Positions 45,827 through 54,756 of a stretch of 64,000 bases of DNA are shown here, piece by piece. The notes beneath the pieces are model-generated. The model saw only the letters and a list, made by a program, of their open reading frames with translations, had not been told where the DNA came from and made no database searches. Origin of the DNA: Methanolinea sp. (GTDB lineage Archaea; Halobacteriota; Methanomicrobia; Methanomicrobiales; Methanospirillaceae); contig JASFYI010000002.1 of the NCBI GenBank assembly GCA_030055515.1, forward strand, positions 251,290 through 315,289. Reading direction: 5' to 3'. Each line of letters opens with the position of its first letter. Position 1 is the stretch's first letter. The position numbers and the translations under genes were made by a program.

Positions 45827-45904
45827 ATGAGAGACACACCGTTGCGCGTGCTCGCGATCCTCGCGTTCGCTGCAGTCCCCCTCGTCCAGCTCCTCTTCCC
45901 GTGA
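45827..45904 (+). CDS. Single-helix membrane microprotein
   Basis: A 25-residue peptide, MRDTPLRVLAILAFAAVPLV and then QLLFP, almost entirely one hydrophobic helix. The ATG at 45827 follows GGTGGAAGA, a good ribosome site, and GAATTTAAG 40 bases upstream is a TATA candidate. The combination argues for translation. It could be a small regulator of a membrane protein such as the upstream kinase, which is inference. It may also be a chance frame. Confidence 0.4.
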   Translation: MRDTPLRVLAILAFAAVPLVQLLFP

Positions 45905-46009
45905 CGGGGGGAAAAGGGTCCTCCTCCCTCATGTCCACGCCCGGCGGTTCCACCCGGCACACCCACCTCTTTTATCCCGCCGGGCGGCACCAGTGGGTAC
46001 CCGGGAAGC

Positions 46010-46147
46010 ATGGAGACGTCACGCACCGCCCGGCTCCTCGCGAGGTACAGGGAGAACCCGCGGCTCGCGCGCGGGATGGTGCTGGCCCGCAGGGCATTCC
46101 GGGAGGCCATCGCGGCGAACAGGTGGCCGCAGCGGGGGACAGGATAA
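46010..46147 (+). CDS. Small basic protein
   Basis: A 45-residue Arg/Ala-rich peptide, starting METSRTARLLARYRENPRLA and ending WPQRGTG. It is likely helical and positively charged, possibly binding nucleic acid. A CTTTTATCCC box about 35 bases upstream is a plausible TATA element. The ribosome site is weak. No family is recognised. Confidence 0.4.
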   Translation: METSRTARLLARYRENPRLARGMVLARRAFREAIAANRWPQRGTG

Positions 46148-46197
46148 CCTTATCACGTGGCCTCCCCATTCAGGTAGCTGAGGTGAGTCTCGGAACC

Positions 46198-46353
46198 ATG
46201 TGCACCGTCGGAGGCCCGGTTGACCTCGAGGTCCCCCCCGAGAGGGTGAAGGGGAACAACTACAGGTGCAGGGAGTGCGGGGAGAAGTTCAGGGGCGTTG
46301 GGAAGCACCCTGTCTGCCCCTCCTGCCAGTCGGAAGACGTCGAGGAAGCCTGA
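46198..46353 (+). CDS. Small zinc-ribbon protein
   Basis: A 51-residue protein with CRECGEKFRG...CPSCQS in its second half, a four-cysteine zinc ribbon. An N-terminal hydrophilic part includes VDLEVPPERVKGNNY. The ATG at 46198 follows AGGTGA at about ten bases; a GTG at 46184 is an alternative. Similar ribbons occur in small archaeal adaptors of RNA or DNA machinery. It is convergent with the large sensor gene, and a strong hairpin separates them. Confidence 0.65.
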   Translation: MCTVGGPVDLEVPPERVKGNNYRCRECGEKFRGVGKHPVCPSCQSEDVEEA

Positions 46354-46380
46354 AAAAACCTGTTTTCCCGCGAAAATTCC

Positions 46381-46400
46381 GGGGGGTCGGGAGACCCCCC
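46381..46400. terminator. Bidirectional hairpin terminator
   Basis: GGGGGGTC and GACCCCCC form a perfect 8-bp stem with a GGGA loop, between two convergent stop codons. For the minus-strand gene the stem comes right after the stop and is followed by T-rich stretches. Confidence 0.65.
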
Positions 46401-46402
46401 CC

Positions 46403-49400
46403 TCAATCCGCGCGATTCTCCCCGCCGAGCCGGAAGGAGCCGGGCGGTACCGCGATCTCCACGCGACAGCCCCCGCCTTCCGTCCGCGTCTCGTAGACCC
46501 TGAACCCCTCCGCCGAGAGGATCTCGGCCGCGAGGGAGAGGCCGGGATCGCTCCCCTCCCCGCCGGCCGCGCCGGGGGAGCCCGCGCCGTCGTCCTCGCA
46601 GGTGAGGACGATCCCGTCCCCCTCCTCCCTGTACGAGAACGAGATCCGGGTGACGCCCTCCTTTCCGAGCGCGTGGCCGATCAGCGCCGAGATGCCCCTC
46701 TCGACGAGCGGGTCGGCGCGGACCGAGAGTCCCCCGCAGTCGAGGTAGATCGCGACGTCCCGGAGGTCGTGCACCGCGGCGGCCTTCCGCACGAGCGACC
46801 CGACGTCGTGCCACGCGGGCGGACCGCCCGCCCCGCGCGCGTACTCGCGCAAATAGCCGAGGACGGCCGCGAGTGCCCCCGCGTACTTCTCCTGCTTCTT
46901 CACGTACGTGCGGAGGAGCGGGTCGTCCGTCTCCCTCTCCATGCGCCCGAGGTACGCGCGGAGCGCGGAGAGGATCCGGCCGCCGTCCTGGGCCGCCGCG
47001 CGGGAGAGGAGGGAGAGCCTCTCGGCGCGGGCCGCGAGCGCCTCGCGGGCGCGGTGGAGATCGGTCACGTCGACGGCGATGACCGCGGCCCGCGCGACCG
47101 CCCCGCCGTCCTTGACCGGGCACACCTCGAAGAGGAACCGGGTCTCCCCGCGCGGTGCCTCGAACCGCCGGGCGCGCCCCTCCGAGAGCGCCTCGCGGAC
47201 GCGGGCCATCACTTCCCGCGCGAGATCCTCGCCGAGGATCTCTGAGAGGAGGGTTCCCCCTCCCCCGGCAGCCCCGCCGGAGAAGACCTCGTGGAACGCG
47301 TCGTTTGCCGCGGCGACCTGCCCGTCGGCCCCGACGAGGAACGCGGGCGACCGGAGGCCGTCGAAGAACTCCCGCAGCGCCCGCCCGCCCTCGAGGAGTG
47401 CCCTTTCCCTCTCCTTCTGGGCGGTGATGTCCATCGCCGAGAAGACGATCGGGGACCCGGGATCCGAGGGGTCGACGGGCGACGTGCTGATGAGGACAGT
47501 GATCTCCCTCCCGTCCCTGCGCACCCACGTCGCCTCGACCGTCTCGCCGGCTGTCTCCCACATCCGCCCGGCCATCTCCCTGCCGACCCGCTCGAACTCC
47601 CCGTCGGAAGCGTAGAGGAGGCGGCTCGACTTCCCGAGGAGCTCCTCGCGGGAGTACCCCGTGATCCTGCAGACGGCGTCGTTTGCGAAGAGGAACGTCC
47701 TCTCCTTCACGAGCCCTATCCCGATGGGGGCGACCCTGAAGATCCCCGCGAGGAGCTCCTCGCGCTCCCTGAGCTCCTCCTCTGCGACTTTCCGCGCGTG
47801 GATGTCGGTCGCGGTCCCCGTGCAGCCCGCAAACCGCCCGTCGCGCACGATCGGCCAGAGCGAGGAGCGGCACCACCGGATCGTCCCGTCGCGGTGCATG
47901 ACCCTCCACTCGACCTCGACCGGCACCCTCACATCCCCGTCACGGAGTTCCTCGTACTTCCGCAGCGCACCCTCCGCATCGTCAGGCAGGAGGACCTCGG
48001 CGAATACCCGCCCCTCCAGTTCCGCGGGCGCGTAGCCGAGGATCCGGGTGACGGCGGGGCTCACGTACGTGATCCTCCCGTCCGCGTCGAGCGAGAAGAC
48101 GACGTCGCTGATCGTCCCGAGGATCTCCCGGAGCCTCTCCTCGCTCTTTCGAAGGGCCTCCTCCGCCTGCCTGCGGGAGGTGATGTCGACCAGCTGGAGG
48201 AGGACTGCAGGCGCGCTCCCCGGGCCGCCCCCGAGGGGCTCGACCGCGGCCGAGGCGCACCACGGGGAGCCGTCCTTCCTCCTCCCGCGGAACTCGAGGT
48301 CCCGCATCCCCGCCCCTGTCCCCGCGCACCGGGCGATCGCCTCCCGCACCCGCGGGAGGTCCCCCGCATCGACGATCCCGGGGAGGCCGAGGTCCCGGAT
48401 CTCCTCCGGGGTGTACCCGGTGACGGGGAGGGCGCGGGGGCTCGCGTAGGTGACAGACCCCTCCCCGTCGAGGACGAGGAGGAGGCTTGGCGCTGTCTCG
48501 ACGACTTTCCGGAACTTCTCCTCGCTCTCGCGCAGCGCCCGCTCCTCTTGCTCGAGCCTGTGGCAGTACCCGGCGAGCGAGTCCTGCGCGACCCGGAGTT
48601 CCTCGAGCGTCGCAGACATGCGCTCGTTCGCGGCGAGGAGTTCCCTCTCCGTCTCCTTGAGAGCGGAGACGTCGGTTGCGAGCACCACGAAGTAGTCGAC
48701 GCTCCCGTCCGCCTTCCTGACGGGCATCGCCGAGACCTCGACCTCGGCGATCGTCCCGTCCTTCCTGCGGAGCCTCTTTCCGAGCGCGAGCAGCTGCCTC
48801 TCGCCGGAGACGACGCGGGCGATCTCGGCCGCCTCGCGCGGCCAGTCCCCGGGGGGCGTGAGATCCTCCCACGAGAGGGAGGAGAGCTCCTCCGGCGTGT
48901 ACCCGGAAAGCTCGCAGAACTTCCTGTTCACCTGCGTCCACCGCAATTCGGGCGAGGCGACCGCGATCCCTGCGAGGGGGAGCTCGAAGTACGAGCGGAA
49001 CCTCCTCTCGCTCGCGGCGAGCGCCTCCTCCGACCTCTTCCGCGTGAGGATCTGCCAGAGGCTCGCCATGAGGAGCGTCACCTGCTGGGCATCCGCGTCG
49101 GTGTAATCCCACTGCTTGTTCGCGACCCCCGCGACCATCACGACTCGCGGGCCGTCGAGCACGGGGATCCCCATGAACCGGGTGAGGGGCGGGTGGCCGG
49201 GCGGTGTCTCCCTCTTGCCCGCGACCTCTCCCGCGTAGTCGTTCACGATGACGGGTCTCTTCTGCCTCACAGGGTCCCCCCACAGACCGGTCGTCTCGAG
49301 GGGGTACTCGGTCACCCTCCCCTCGACCCTGCAGACCTCGAGCGCGGACTTCGACCACGCGTGCATCGTGAGGAGGGATCCGTCCCCGCTCACGAACGCG

Positions 49401-49921
49401 AGGAACCCAAGACTGCTCCCCGTGAGGGCGATCGCCTTCTCGAGGGCGTAGGTGCAGAGGGCGTCCTCGCTCTTCTCCGTCATCTGGGAGAGGTCGATGA
49501 CCGCCTGGAGACGGACCTGGTTTGCGCGGAGTTCCTCTTCCGCCCTCCTCCTCTGGACGGCCTGCGTGATCATGTTCCGGAGTTCCGCGAACTGCGACTT
49601 GGGGTCGCCGCCCTTCTGGAGGTAGAACGAGGCGCCGAGGTTCAGCGCCTCTATCGCGACGTGCTCCCTCCCCCGGCCGGTGAAGACGATGAACGGGATC
49701 TCGTACCCCCTCGCCTTCACCTCTTTCAAAAGTTCGATCCCGTTCATCCCAGGCATCTCGTAGTCCGAGACGATGATGTCGAAGTGGCCCTTTTTGAGCT
49801 TCTCTAGCGCGTCCCTCCCCGACTCGGAGAGCGTGACCTTCATTTTCCCGTCTCGCTCGAGGAAGATCTGGGTCACGTCCAGGAGGGCGGGCTCGTCGTC
49901 AACGAGGAGTACGGAAATCAC
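46403..49921 (-). CDS. Receiver-GAF-multi-PAS protein with degenerate histidine-kinase core
   Basis: A 1172-residue cytoplasmic signalling protein. Residues 1-120 are a receiver domain with Asp8, Asp9, the phospho-acceptor Asp53 (VSDYEMPGMNG), Thr81 and Lys104. A GAF domain follows (about 140-300), then about five PAS domains, several with PAC tails such as ATDVSALKETER and DITSRRQAEEAL. The C-terminal 200 residues resemble a methanogen-type kinase core. Where related kinases have RHDINNQL, this reads AAQDGGRI, so the phospho-histidine is missing, and the N-box reads LIGHALGKEG, with His for the usual Asn. It is therefore probably a non-catalytic sensor/adaptor. The GTG start follows GGAGGAAC. 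No partner regulator is adjacent. Confidence 0.88.
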   Translation of the reverse strand: MISVLLVDDEPALLDVTQIFLERDGKMKVTLSESGRDALEKLKKGHFDIIVSDYEMPGMNGIELLKEVKARGYEIPFIVFTGRGREHVAIEALNLGASFYLQKGGDPKSQFAELRNMITQAVQRRRAEEELRANQVRLQAVIDLSQMTEKSEDALCTYALEKAIALTGSSLGFLAFVSGDGSLLTMHAWSKSALEVCRVEGRVTEYPLETTGLWGDPVRQKRPVIVNDYAGEVAGKRETPPGHPPLTRFMGIPVLDGPRVVMVAGVANKQWDYTDADAQQVTLLMASLWQILTRKRSEEALAASERRFRSYFELPLAGIAVASPELRWTQVNRKFCELSGYTPEELSSLSWEDLTPPGDWPREAAEIARVVSGERQLLALGKRLRRKDGTIAEVEVSAMPVRKADGSVDYFVVLATDVSALKETERELLAANERMSATLEELRVAQDSLAGYCHRLEQEERALRESEEKFRKVVETAPSLLLVLDGEGSVTYASPRALPVTGYTPEEIRDLGLPGIVDAGDLPRVREAIARCAGTGAGMRDLEFRGRRKDGSPWCASAAVEPLGGGPGSAPAVLLQLVDITSRRQAEEALRKSEERLREILGTISDVVFSLDADGRITYVSPAVTRILGYAPAELEGRVFAEVLLPDDAEGALRKYEELRDGDVRVPVEVEWRVMHRDGTIRWCRSSLWPIVRDGRFAGCTGTATDIHARKVAEEELREREELLAGIFRVAPIGIGLVKERTFLFANDAVCRITGYSREELLGKSSRLLYASDGEFERVGREMAGRMWETAGETVEATWVRRDGREITVLISTSPVDPSDPGSPIVFSAMDITAQKERERALLEGGRALREFFDGLRSPAFLVGADGQVAAANDAFHEVFSGGAAGGGGTLLSEILGEDLAREVMARVREALSEGRARRFEAPRGETRFLFEVCPVKDGGAVARAAVIAVDVTDLHRAREALAARAERLSLLSRAAAQDGGRILSALRAYLGRMERETDDPLLRTYVKKQEKYAGALAAVLGYLREYARGAGGPPAWHDVGSLVRKAAAVHDLRDVAIYLDCGGLSVRADPLVERGISALIGHALGKEGVTRISFSYREEGDGIVLTCEDDGAGSPGAAGGEGSDPGLSLAAEILSAEGFRVYETRTEGGGCRVEIAVPPGSFRLGGENRAD

Positions 49922-50003
49922 GGGTGTTCCTCCGGCACGCGCGGGGATAAGTGTATGATAAAGTACCCGCCCGGTCTTAAAAAGGGCACGGGACCGCGGC
50001 CCG

Positions 50004-50783
50004 TCACGGCCGGATCTCTCCCTCCCTCACCATGAGGGTGCCCTTGCCCCTGTTCGCGATGTCCCCGCGGTACACGGCCATCCGGTACCTCTTCCCGCCG
50101 AACTCCACCTCGGCCGTCCCCTCGCGGACGAACGAGGGGAGGATCTCGCGCGCCTCCCCGAAGACCATGCAGGTCCCGCCCGTCATGTTCCCGCAGGGCC
50201 GGGTGCAGGACCCCCCGATGACGAGTGTCCCGCCCCGCATCTCGACGCCCGGCAGGTCGCCGCAGTCCCCGTGGACGATCACCTCGCCGCCCGAGAGGTA
50301 CTCGGCGACGAAGTCGCCGGCGCTGCCCATCACCTCTATCCTCCCGCCGCGCACCCCGCGCTTCTCCCCGCGGTACCCCGCGCCGCAGTAGTCGCCGGCG
50401 TTCCCCTCGCAGAGGATCTGCCCGCCCCGCATCTCGCGGCCGAGCCACGCGTCGGCGTTGCCCCGGATCAGGATCTCGCCGGCACTCATGAAGTTCCCGC
50501 AGTGCATCCCGATGTCCCCCTCGACGACGATCCTCCCCGCGTTCATGTACTCGCCCACGCGCTTGATCCGCCCCGTGTCCCCGGAGAGGACGATCTCGAC
50601 CTGGTCCGGCGAGACCGCCGGCCCCTCGACCGTGACGAAGAAGAGCTCTTCGAGGAGCCGCTCGCGGTTCCCCTCGTGCACGCGGATGTCGTTTCCCCGC
50701 AGGAAGTTCATCGGGACGATCGTCTCTGCCTCGACCGGGACGAGGGGGTTCTCCCGGGGCCTCGTCTTGAGCGTCACCTTCAC
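50004..50783 (-). CDS. fwdC: Formylmethanofuran dehydrogenase subunit C
   Basis: A 259-residue FwdC, a beta-helix subunit that contacts the A and B/D subunits of the CO2-reducing complex. The repeated GGxIxVxGxxGxxxG pattern is visible: AGRIVVEGDIGMHCG, GGQILCEGNAGDYCG, GGRIEVMGSAGDFV and GGEVIVHGDCGDLPG. Related glutamate synthase domains have the same fold. The GTG start overlaps the fwdA stop (GTGA). It is the last gene of the eha-fwd operon; an AT-poor gap separates it from the sensor gene. Confidence 0.95.
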   Translation of the reverse strand: MKVTLKTRPRENPLVPVEAETIVPMNFLRGNDIRVHEGNRERLLEELFFVTVEGPAVSPDQVEIVLSGDTGRIKRVGEYMNAGRIVVEGDIGMHCGNFMSAGEILIRGNADAWLGREMRGGQILCEGNAGDYCGAGYRGEKRGVRGGRIEVMGSAGDFVAEYLSGGEVIVHGDCGDLPGVEMRGGTLVIGGSCTRPCGNMTGGTCMVFGEAREILPSFVREGTAEVEFGGKRYRMAVYRGDIANRGKGTLMVREGEIRP

Positions 50784-52483
50784 AGCGCCGCCTCCGTCTC
50801 GATGCAGATCCCCCGCGGCACGTACTCGTCCTGCACGGGGTAGTTCCCGAACCTGACCGTGTAGTACTGCTCGAACTTCTCCCGGAATCCGGGGTCGGAC
50901 GCAACGTCATACTCGGGCGGGACCCGTGCCCGCGTCCAGATGGTGCTGTTCGCCCCCTCGACGACGACGTCCCCGTCCCTCGCGACGACTCGTCCCCTCT
51001 TGATCGTGTAGAGCGTCCGGGAGAAGCCCGCGACCACCTGTTGGTAGTCGGCGGAGGGGTCGACCTCGTCGGGCCGGAGCGGGTAGATCGCGACGTCGGC
51101 CTGCGCGCCGGGGGCGAGGTACCCCTTCCCGACCCGGGTGATCCCGAGGGCCTTCGCCTGCCCGGCCCGGGTCATCACCGCGATGTCGTACCAGTCCAGT
51201 TCCCTCTCGATCGCGAAGAGCGGGACGTAGTGCTCTGTCCTCGGCTCGATCTCCCTCCGCTCTGCCTCGCGCATCCGCCTGCTCATGAGCAGCCCGATCA
51301 CCTCGGGGTATTTCACGAACGGGGCGCCGTTCGGGTTGTCGGTCGAGAGGAGGCACTGCCAGGGGCTTTTGGCGAGGAGCGCGAGCTCTAGGCCGATCGC
51401 CCACATCACGCAGTTGACGAGGCTCTTCCTCCTGTAGGTGACCGGGATGATCCCTGACCCCGTCTCGAGCTCGACGTCGTGGTTGCTCCACTTGTTGTGG
51501 TGGAGGAGGTAGAGCCGGAACTCCATCGGGCCGTCGGCGGTCATCGTCGTCGTCCGCCCGAACATCACCTGCCCCATGTCGATGACGACCTGCGGCTTCC
51601 CGTTGAGCGACCGCGCGATCTCCTCGGACTTCGAGCAGATGTCCCGCCACGTCGTCCCGCCGTACGAGTGGAACTGGACGTGCGTGAGGTAGAGCGTCTG
51701 GCGGTCGCCCCGCGCCGGCGGGGCGAGCTCCATCGTCTCGAGCGTCGTCCTGTAGTTGCCGGGTATCCCGAGGTTGTTGCAGTGGAGGTGGACGGAGTGG
51801 GGGAGCCCGAGGAGCTCGTTCGCCTCGATCAGCGTCCGGATGATCTCTGCCGGCGTCACCCCGAAGTGCGGGACAGGCTCGTGGATGCCCGCGAGGTCCT
51901 TGCCCCAGCCCCACGCCTCGGTCCCGCCGGGGTTCGTGAGCTTGATCGCGAACCCCTTGACCGCGGCAAGGGTCCAGGCGACCACCGCCGCGGCCCTCTT
52001 CACGTCCTTCTCCCTGACGGCCTCCATGACCGACCAGTTCCCATCAAAGAGGGTGTTTGCGAGCATGTCCTGGTGGGGCGTCGCGGCGAACTCCTCGTGG
52101 GTGTGCCGCGCCTCGAGCGGGGCCATCGCGCCCTCGAGGACCGTCGTGTACCCCATCGCCGAGTACCTGTACGAGTTGCCGAACGTCGTGGGCACGCTGT
52201 AGCCGGACGTGACGTGCATCACGCCCCGGCGCGCCGTCCTGCCCGCCCGCATGTCCTCGGGACTCATGTACCGGCCGAAGTTCACCTTCGTCCCGCAGAC
52301 GTGCGAGTGCGAGTCTATCCCGCCCGGGAGCGTGAGGCACTTCTTCGCGTCGATCACCACCGCGCCCGGCGGCGCCTCCTCGACGATCCGGCCGCCCGCG
52401 ATCGCGATGTCCATCACCTCGCCCCTCACGCCGGAGAGGGGGTCGATCACGTACGCGTTCCGGATCAGCATCCCGGCCGTCAT
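50780..52483 (-). CDS. fwdA: Formylmethanofuran dehydrogenase subunit A
   Basis: A 567-residue amidohydrolase-fold subunit that condenses formate with methanofuran. It shows GIDSHSHVCGTKVNFGRYM, the metal-binding HSH, then AAVKGFAIKLTNPGG, which contains the lysine usually carboxylated to bridge two zinc ions, SVHLHCNNLG and LLSTDNPNGAPFVKYP. In the complex formate made at the tungsten site of FwdB passes through a channel to this subunit. The ATG overlaps the fwdB stop (ATGA). Confidence 0.97.
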   Translation of the reverse strand: MTAGMLIRNAYVIDPLSGVRGEVMDIAIAGGRIVEEAPPGAVVIDAKKCLTLPGGIDSHSHVCGTKVNFGRYMSPEDMRAGRTARRGVMHVTSGYSVPTTFGNSYRYSAMGYTTVLEGAMAPLEARHTHEEFAATPHQDMLANTLFDGNWSVMEAVREKDVKRAAAVVAWTLAAVKGFAIKLTNPGGTEAWGWGKDLAGIHEPVPHFGVTPAEIIRTLIEANELLGLPHSVHLHCNNLGIPGNYRTTLETMELAPPARGDRQTLYLTHVQFHSYGGTTWRDICSKSEEIARSLNGKPQVVIDMGQVMFGRTTTMTADGPMEFRLYLLHHNKWSNHDVELETGSGIIPVTYRRKSLVNCVMWAIGLELALLAKSPWQCLLSTDNPNGAPFVKYPEVIGLLMSRRMREAERREIEPRTEHYVPLFAIERELDWYDIAVMTRAGQAKALGITRVGKGYLAPGAQADVAIYPLRPDEVDPSADYQQVVAGFSRTLYTIKRGRVVARDGDVVVEGANSTIWTRARVPPEYDVASDPGFREKFEQYYTVRFGNYPVQDEYVPRGICIETEAAL

Positions 52484-53775
52484 CCCCTCGCCTCCCGTAC
52501 AAGGGCGTAGATCTTCCCGAGGACCTCGACGTCGTCGGGGACGTTGCGGGAGAGGACTTTCCTCGTCCGGAGCGGGACGCCGTCCATCCGGTACGCCGTC
52601 CCCTCGGCGTCGATCCCCGTGACCCCCACCGGGATCTGGATGCGCGAGAGGTGCGTCGTCGCGTTCACGTGGGGGTCGATCTGGACGGTGGGGATCCGGG
52701 CGAGGTGCGCGGCGCAGGCACGCGGGAAGTGCGCGCCCGGGTCGCTCGCGACGACGAGGCAGGCGTCGCACTCGCCCCTCCGGAGGATGTCGACTGCCGT
52801 CGTCTCGCCCGGGTTGTAGAACGCGATCCCCCGCGAGAAGTCGATCGCGAACGGGTAGCCCGTGATCCACGTGAAGACCTCGTTTGACCCGTACACGTTC
52901 CAGTGGCCCCGGAGCGGCGAGATCGTGAACTTCGTGTGGCGGTTCAGCTCCTCGACGAGCTCGATCGCGTTGCGGACGTTCTTGTACTTCCCGCGGGACA
53001 TCGTGAGCCCGAGGCCGAAGAAGACCGCCCCGAACTTCGCGGAGAGGCAGGTCTGCGCGACCCTCTCGAGCTGCTCGCGGGGGACTCCCGCGACGGTGTC
53101 CGGGACGAACTCTCCCTTCCCCCGGACGATCATCCGGAGCGCGGTGAGGACCGCGTAGTCCCCGCCCGGCGCGACCCTCACGAACTCGTCGGCGACCTCG
53201 GAGGAGTCGGTCTCCCGGACGTCCACGACGATCACCTTCCTCTCGCGGAACGCGGACTTCACGAAGAACCCGTCGGCGTAGGTCGTGTACCTGCTCATGT
53301 GGCGGGGGTGGGCCTGGATGGGGTTTGCGCCCCAGTACACGATCACGTCGGCCCTGTTCTTCACCTGCCCGAGCGTGCAGCCCGGGTGGCCGACCTCCTG
53401 GATCGCCATGATGGAGGGGCCGTGGCAGACGGTGGAGGTGTTGTCGATGACCGCGCCGAGGAGCTCGGCGAGGTGGACGCCGATCGTCTGGGCCTCGACG
53501 ACCGTCCCGCTCCACCCGTAGAGGAGGGGGCGCTTCGCGGAGAGGAGGATCTCGGCCGTCTCGCGGATCGCCTCGTCGTACGTGGTCTCCTCCCACTTCC
53601 CGCCGCGCCGCCGGATGGGGTGGGGGAGGCGGTGGTCGCCCGTGAACTTCTCGTTCGCGAGGGTGCACCCGTTCTCGACCGCGACGACCCTCTCCCCCTC
53701 GACCGTCACGGCGAGGTCGTCGCAGAGGCAGCCGCAGAACGGGCAGACGACGTCCTCAACCCTCGTAGGGCACAC
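52480..53775 (-). CDS. fwdB: Formylmethanofuran dehydrogenase subunit B (tungsten/molybdenum site)
   Basis: A 431-residue catalytic subunit that reduces CO2 to formate at a W- or Mo-bispyranopterin. Cys11, Cys14, Cys18 and Cys37 bind a 4Fe-4S cluster (CPFCGCLCDD and VENGCTLANE). Cys117 in NTSTVCHGPS is the expected metal ligand; it is Cys and not selenocysteine. The remaining sequence follows the molybdopterin oxidoreductase fold. Tungsten and molybdenum versions cannot be told apart by reading. The GTG start overlaps the end of fwdD by 20 bases. Confidence 0.96.
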   Translation of the reverse strand: MCPTRVEDVVCPFCGCLCDDLAVTVEGERVVAVENGCTLANEKFTGDHRLPHPIRRRGGKWEETTYDEAIRETAEILLSAKRPLLYGWSGTVVEAQTIGVHLAELLGAVIDNTSTVCHGPSIMAIQEVGHPGCTLGQVKNRADVIVYWGANPIQAHPRHMSRYTTYADGFFVKSAFRERKVIVVDVRETDSSEVADEFVRVAPGGDYAVLTALRMIVRGKGEFVPDTVAGVPREQLERVAQTCLSAKFGAVFFGLGLTMSRGKYKNVRNAIELVEELNRHTKFTISPLRGHWNVYGSNEVFTWITGYPFAIDFSRGIAFYNPGETTAVDILRRGECDACLVVASDPGAHFPRACAAHLARIPTVQIDPHVNATTHLSRIQIPVGVTGIDAEGTAYRMDGVPLRTRKVLSRNVPDDVEVLGKIYALVREARG

Positions 53776-54145
53776 CCCCGCAGGCCCCCATCAGCTCCGC
53801 GACGGTCGGCGGTCTCTCCTCGGCCGGCTCGATCTCGACGGGGACGGTCTTATAGTCCGGCATCCCGGTCGCGTGCGTCCACGGGTCCACGATCGCGTTC
53901 GCGTGCGGCCCGAGGCAGGCGAAGACGATCCCCCTCGGGAGCAACGGGTCCCCCGCGACCCGCATCACCACCGATCCCCCGGGCCCAGTCACCCTGACGG
54001 GATCGCCATCCTCGACGAGGAGATCGAGCATGTCGACGGGGTTCATCCGGACCGTTGAGGCCTCCTCGGCGTACACTGGCGTGTTCTTCCGCTCGACGAA
54101 ACTGCCCTGCCGGATGGTCCTCCCCGTCGTCATCAGGAACTTCAT
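53756..54145 (-). CDS. fwdD: Formylmethanofuran dehydrogenase subunit D
   Basis: A 129-residue molybdopterin-dinucleotide-binding domain that completes FwdB. It reads KFLMTTGRTIRQGSFVERKN, then VRMNPVDMLDLLVEDGDPVR and VFACLGPHANAIVDPWTHATG, all typical. It overlaps both neighbours (fwdB by 20 bases; the polyferredoxin gene stop by 4), so translation is coupled. Confidence 0.95.
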   Translation of the reverse strand: MKFLMTTGRTIRQGSFVERKNTPVYAEEASTVRMNPVDMLDLLVEDGDPVRVTGPGGSVVMRVAGDPLLPRGIVFACLGPHANAIVDPWTHATGMPDYKTVPVEIEPAEERPPTVAELMGACGGVPYEG

Positions 54146-54753
54146 TGCCCCTCCCCCTGCACGTGGACCGCCGAAAGAAGCCTCGCGACCGAGATCGCGC
54201 CATTCGGGCAGTTGTCCTCACACGTCTTGCACCCCGTGCACTTCTCGGCGTGCAGGACCCTGCATTTCCCGTCGCTCACCTTGAGGAGGAGGTCTTCGGT
54301 CGACGCGTGGCCGCCGTGCGCCATCTGGGCGTCGACCAGCTTGTTGACCGGGCAGGAGACCGCGCAGTTCCCGCACCCCATGCACCGGGCAAGGTCGACG
54401 TCGATGCGGAAGGAGAAGGAGAGACCCGTGCGGGCGAGCGCGACGGACTCGAGGATCCGCCCGCTCGAGAGGACGCCGTTCGGGCAGGCCTCGACGCAGA
54501 GCCCGCACCGGATGCAGTGCCCCTCGTGGATCCGCGGCTCCCAGCCGGTGGGCGTCCGCACGACCTCGATTGCGCCCGGCGCCGGGCAGACCATCATGCA
54601 GTGGAGGTGGTGGGTGCAGGTCTTGCCCGAGAGGACGGGGAAGTTGCGGAAGTAGGGCGGGGCGACGAGCGGCGCGGTCTTCGCCGCGAGGAACTTCTTT
54701 ACCCACTCGAGCCGGCAGAACTCCCTTGCGTACGCGACGATCGAGAGTGGCAT
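54142..54753 (-). CDS. Polyferredoxin linking Eha and Fwd
   Basis: A 203-residue iron-sulfur protein. Three standard 4Fe-4S motifs are HCIRCGLCVEACP, RCMGCGNCAVSCP and KCTGCKTCEDNCP. A fourth, less regular cysteine group, TCTHHLHCMMVCP, lies near residue 46. It starts three bases after the hydrogenase large subunit gene and overlaps fwdD by four. It probably passes electrons from the hydrogenase to Fwd, as an EhaP-like or FwdF/G-like protein; which it is most related to is unclear. Confidence 0.9.
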   Translation of the reverse strand: MPLSIVAYAREFCRLEWVKKFLAAKTAPLVAPPYFRNFPVLSGKTCTHHLHCMMVCPAPGAIEVVRTPTGWEPRIHEGHCIRCGLCVEACPNGVLSSGRILESVALARTGLSFSFRIDVDLARCMGCGNCAVSCPVNKLVDAQMAHGGHASTEDLLLKVSDGKCRVLHAEKCTGCKTCEDNCPNGAISVARLLSAVHVQGEGQ

Positions 54754-54756
54754 TCC

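Noticed and set aside
52480-53668. Extension of fwdA upstream by about 390 codons as one long minus-strand frame.
   Set aside because: That upstream part is a shadow of fwdB in another frame. FwdA homology starts at the ATG at 52483, which overlaps the fwdB stop by four bases.
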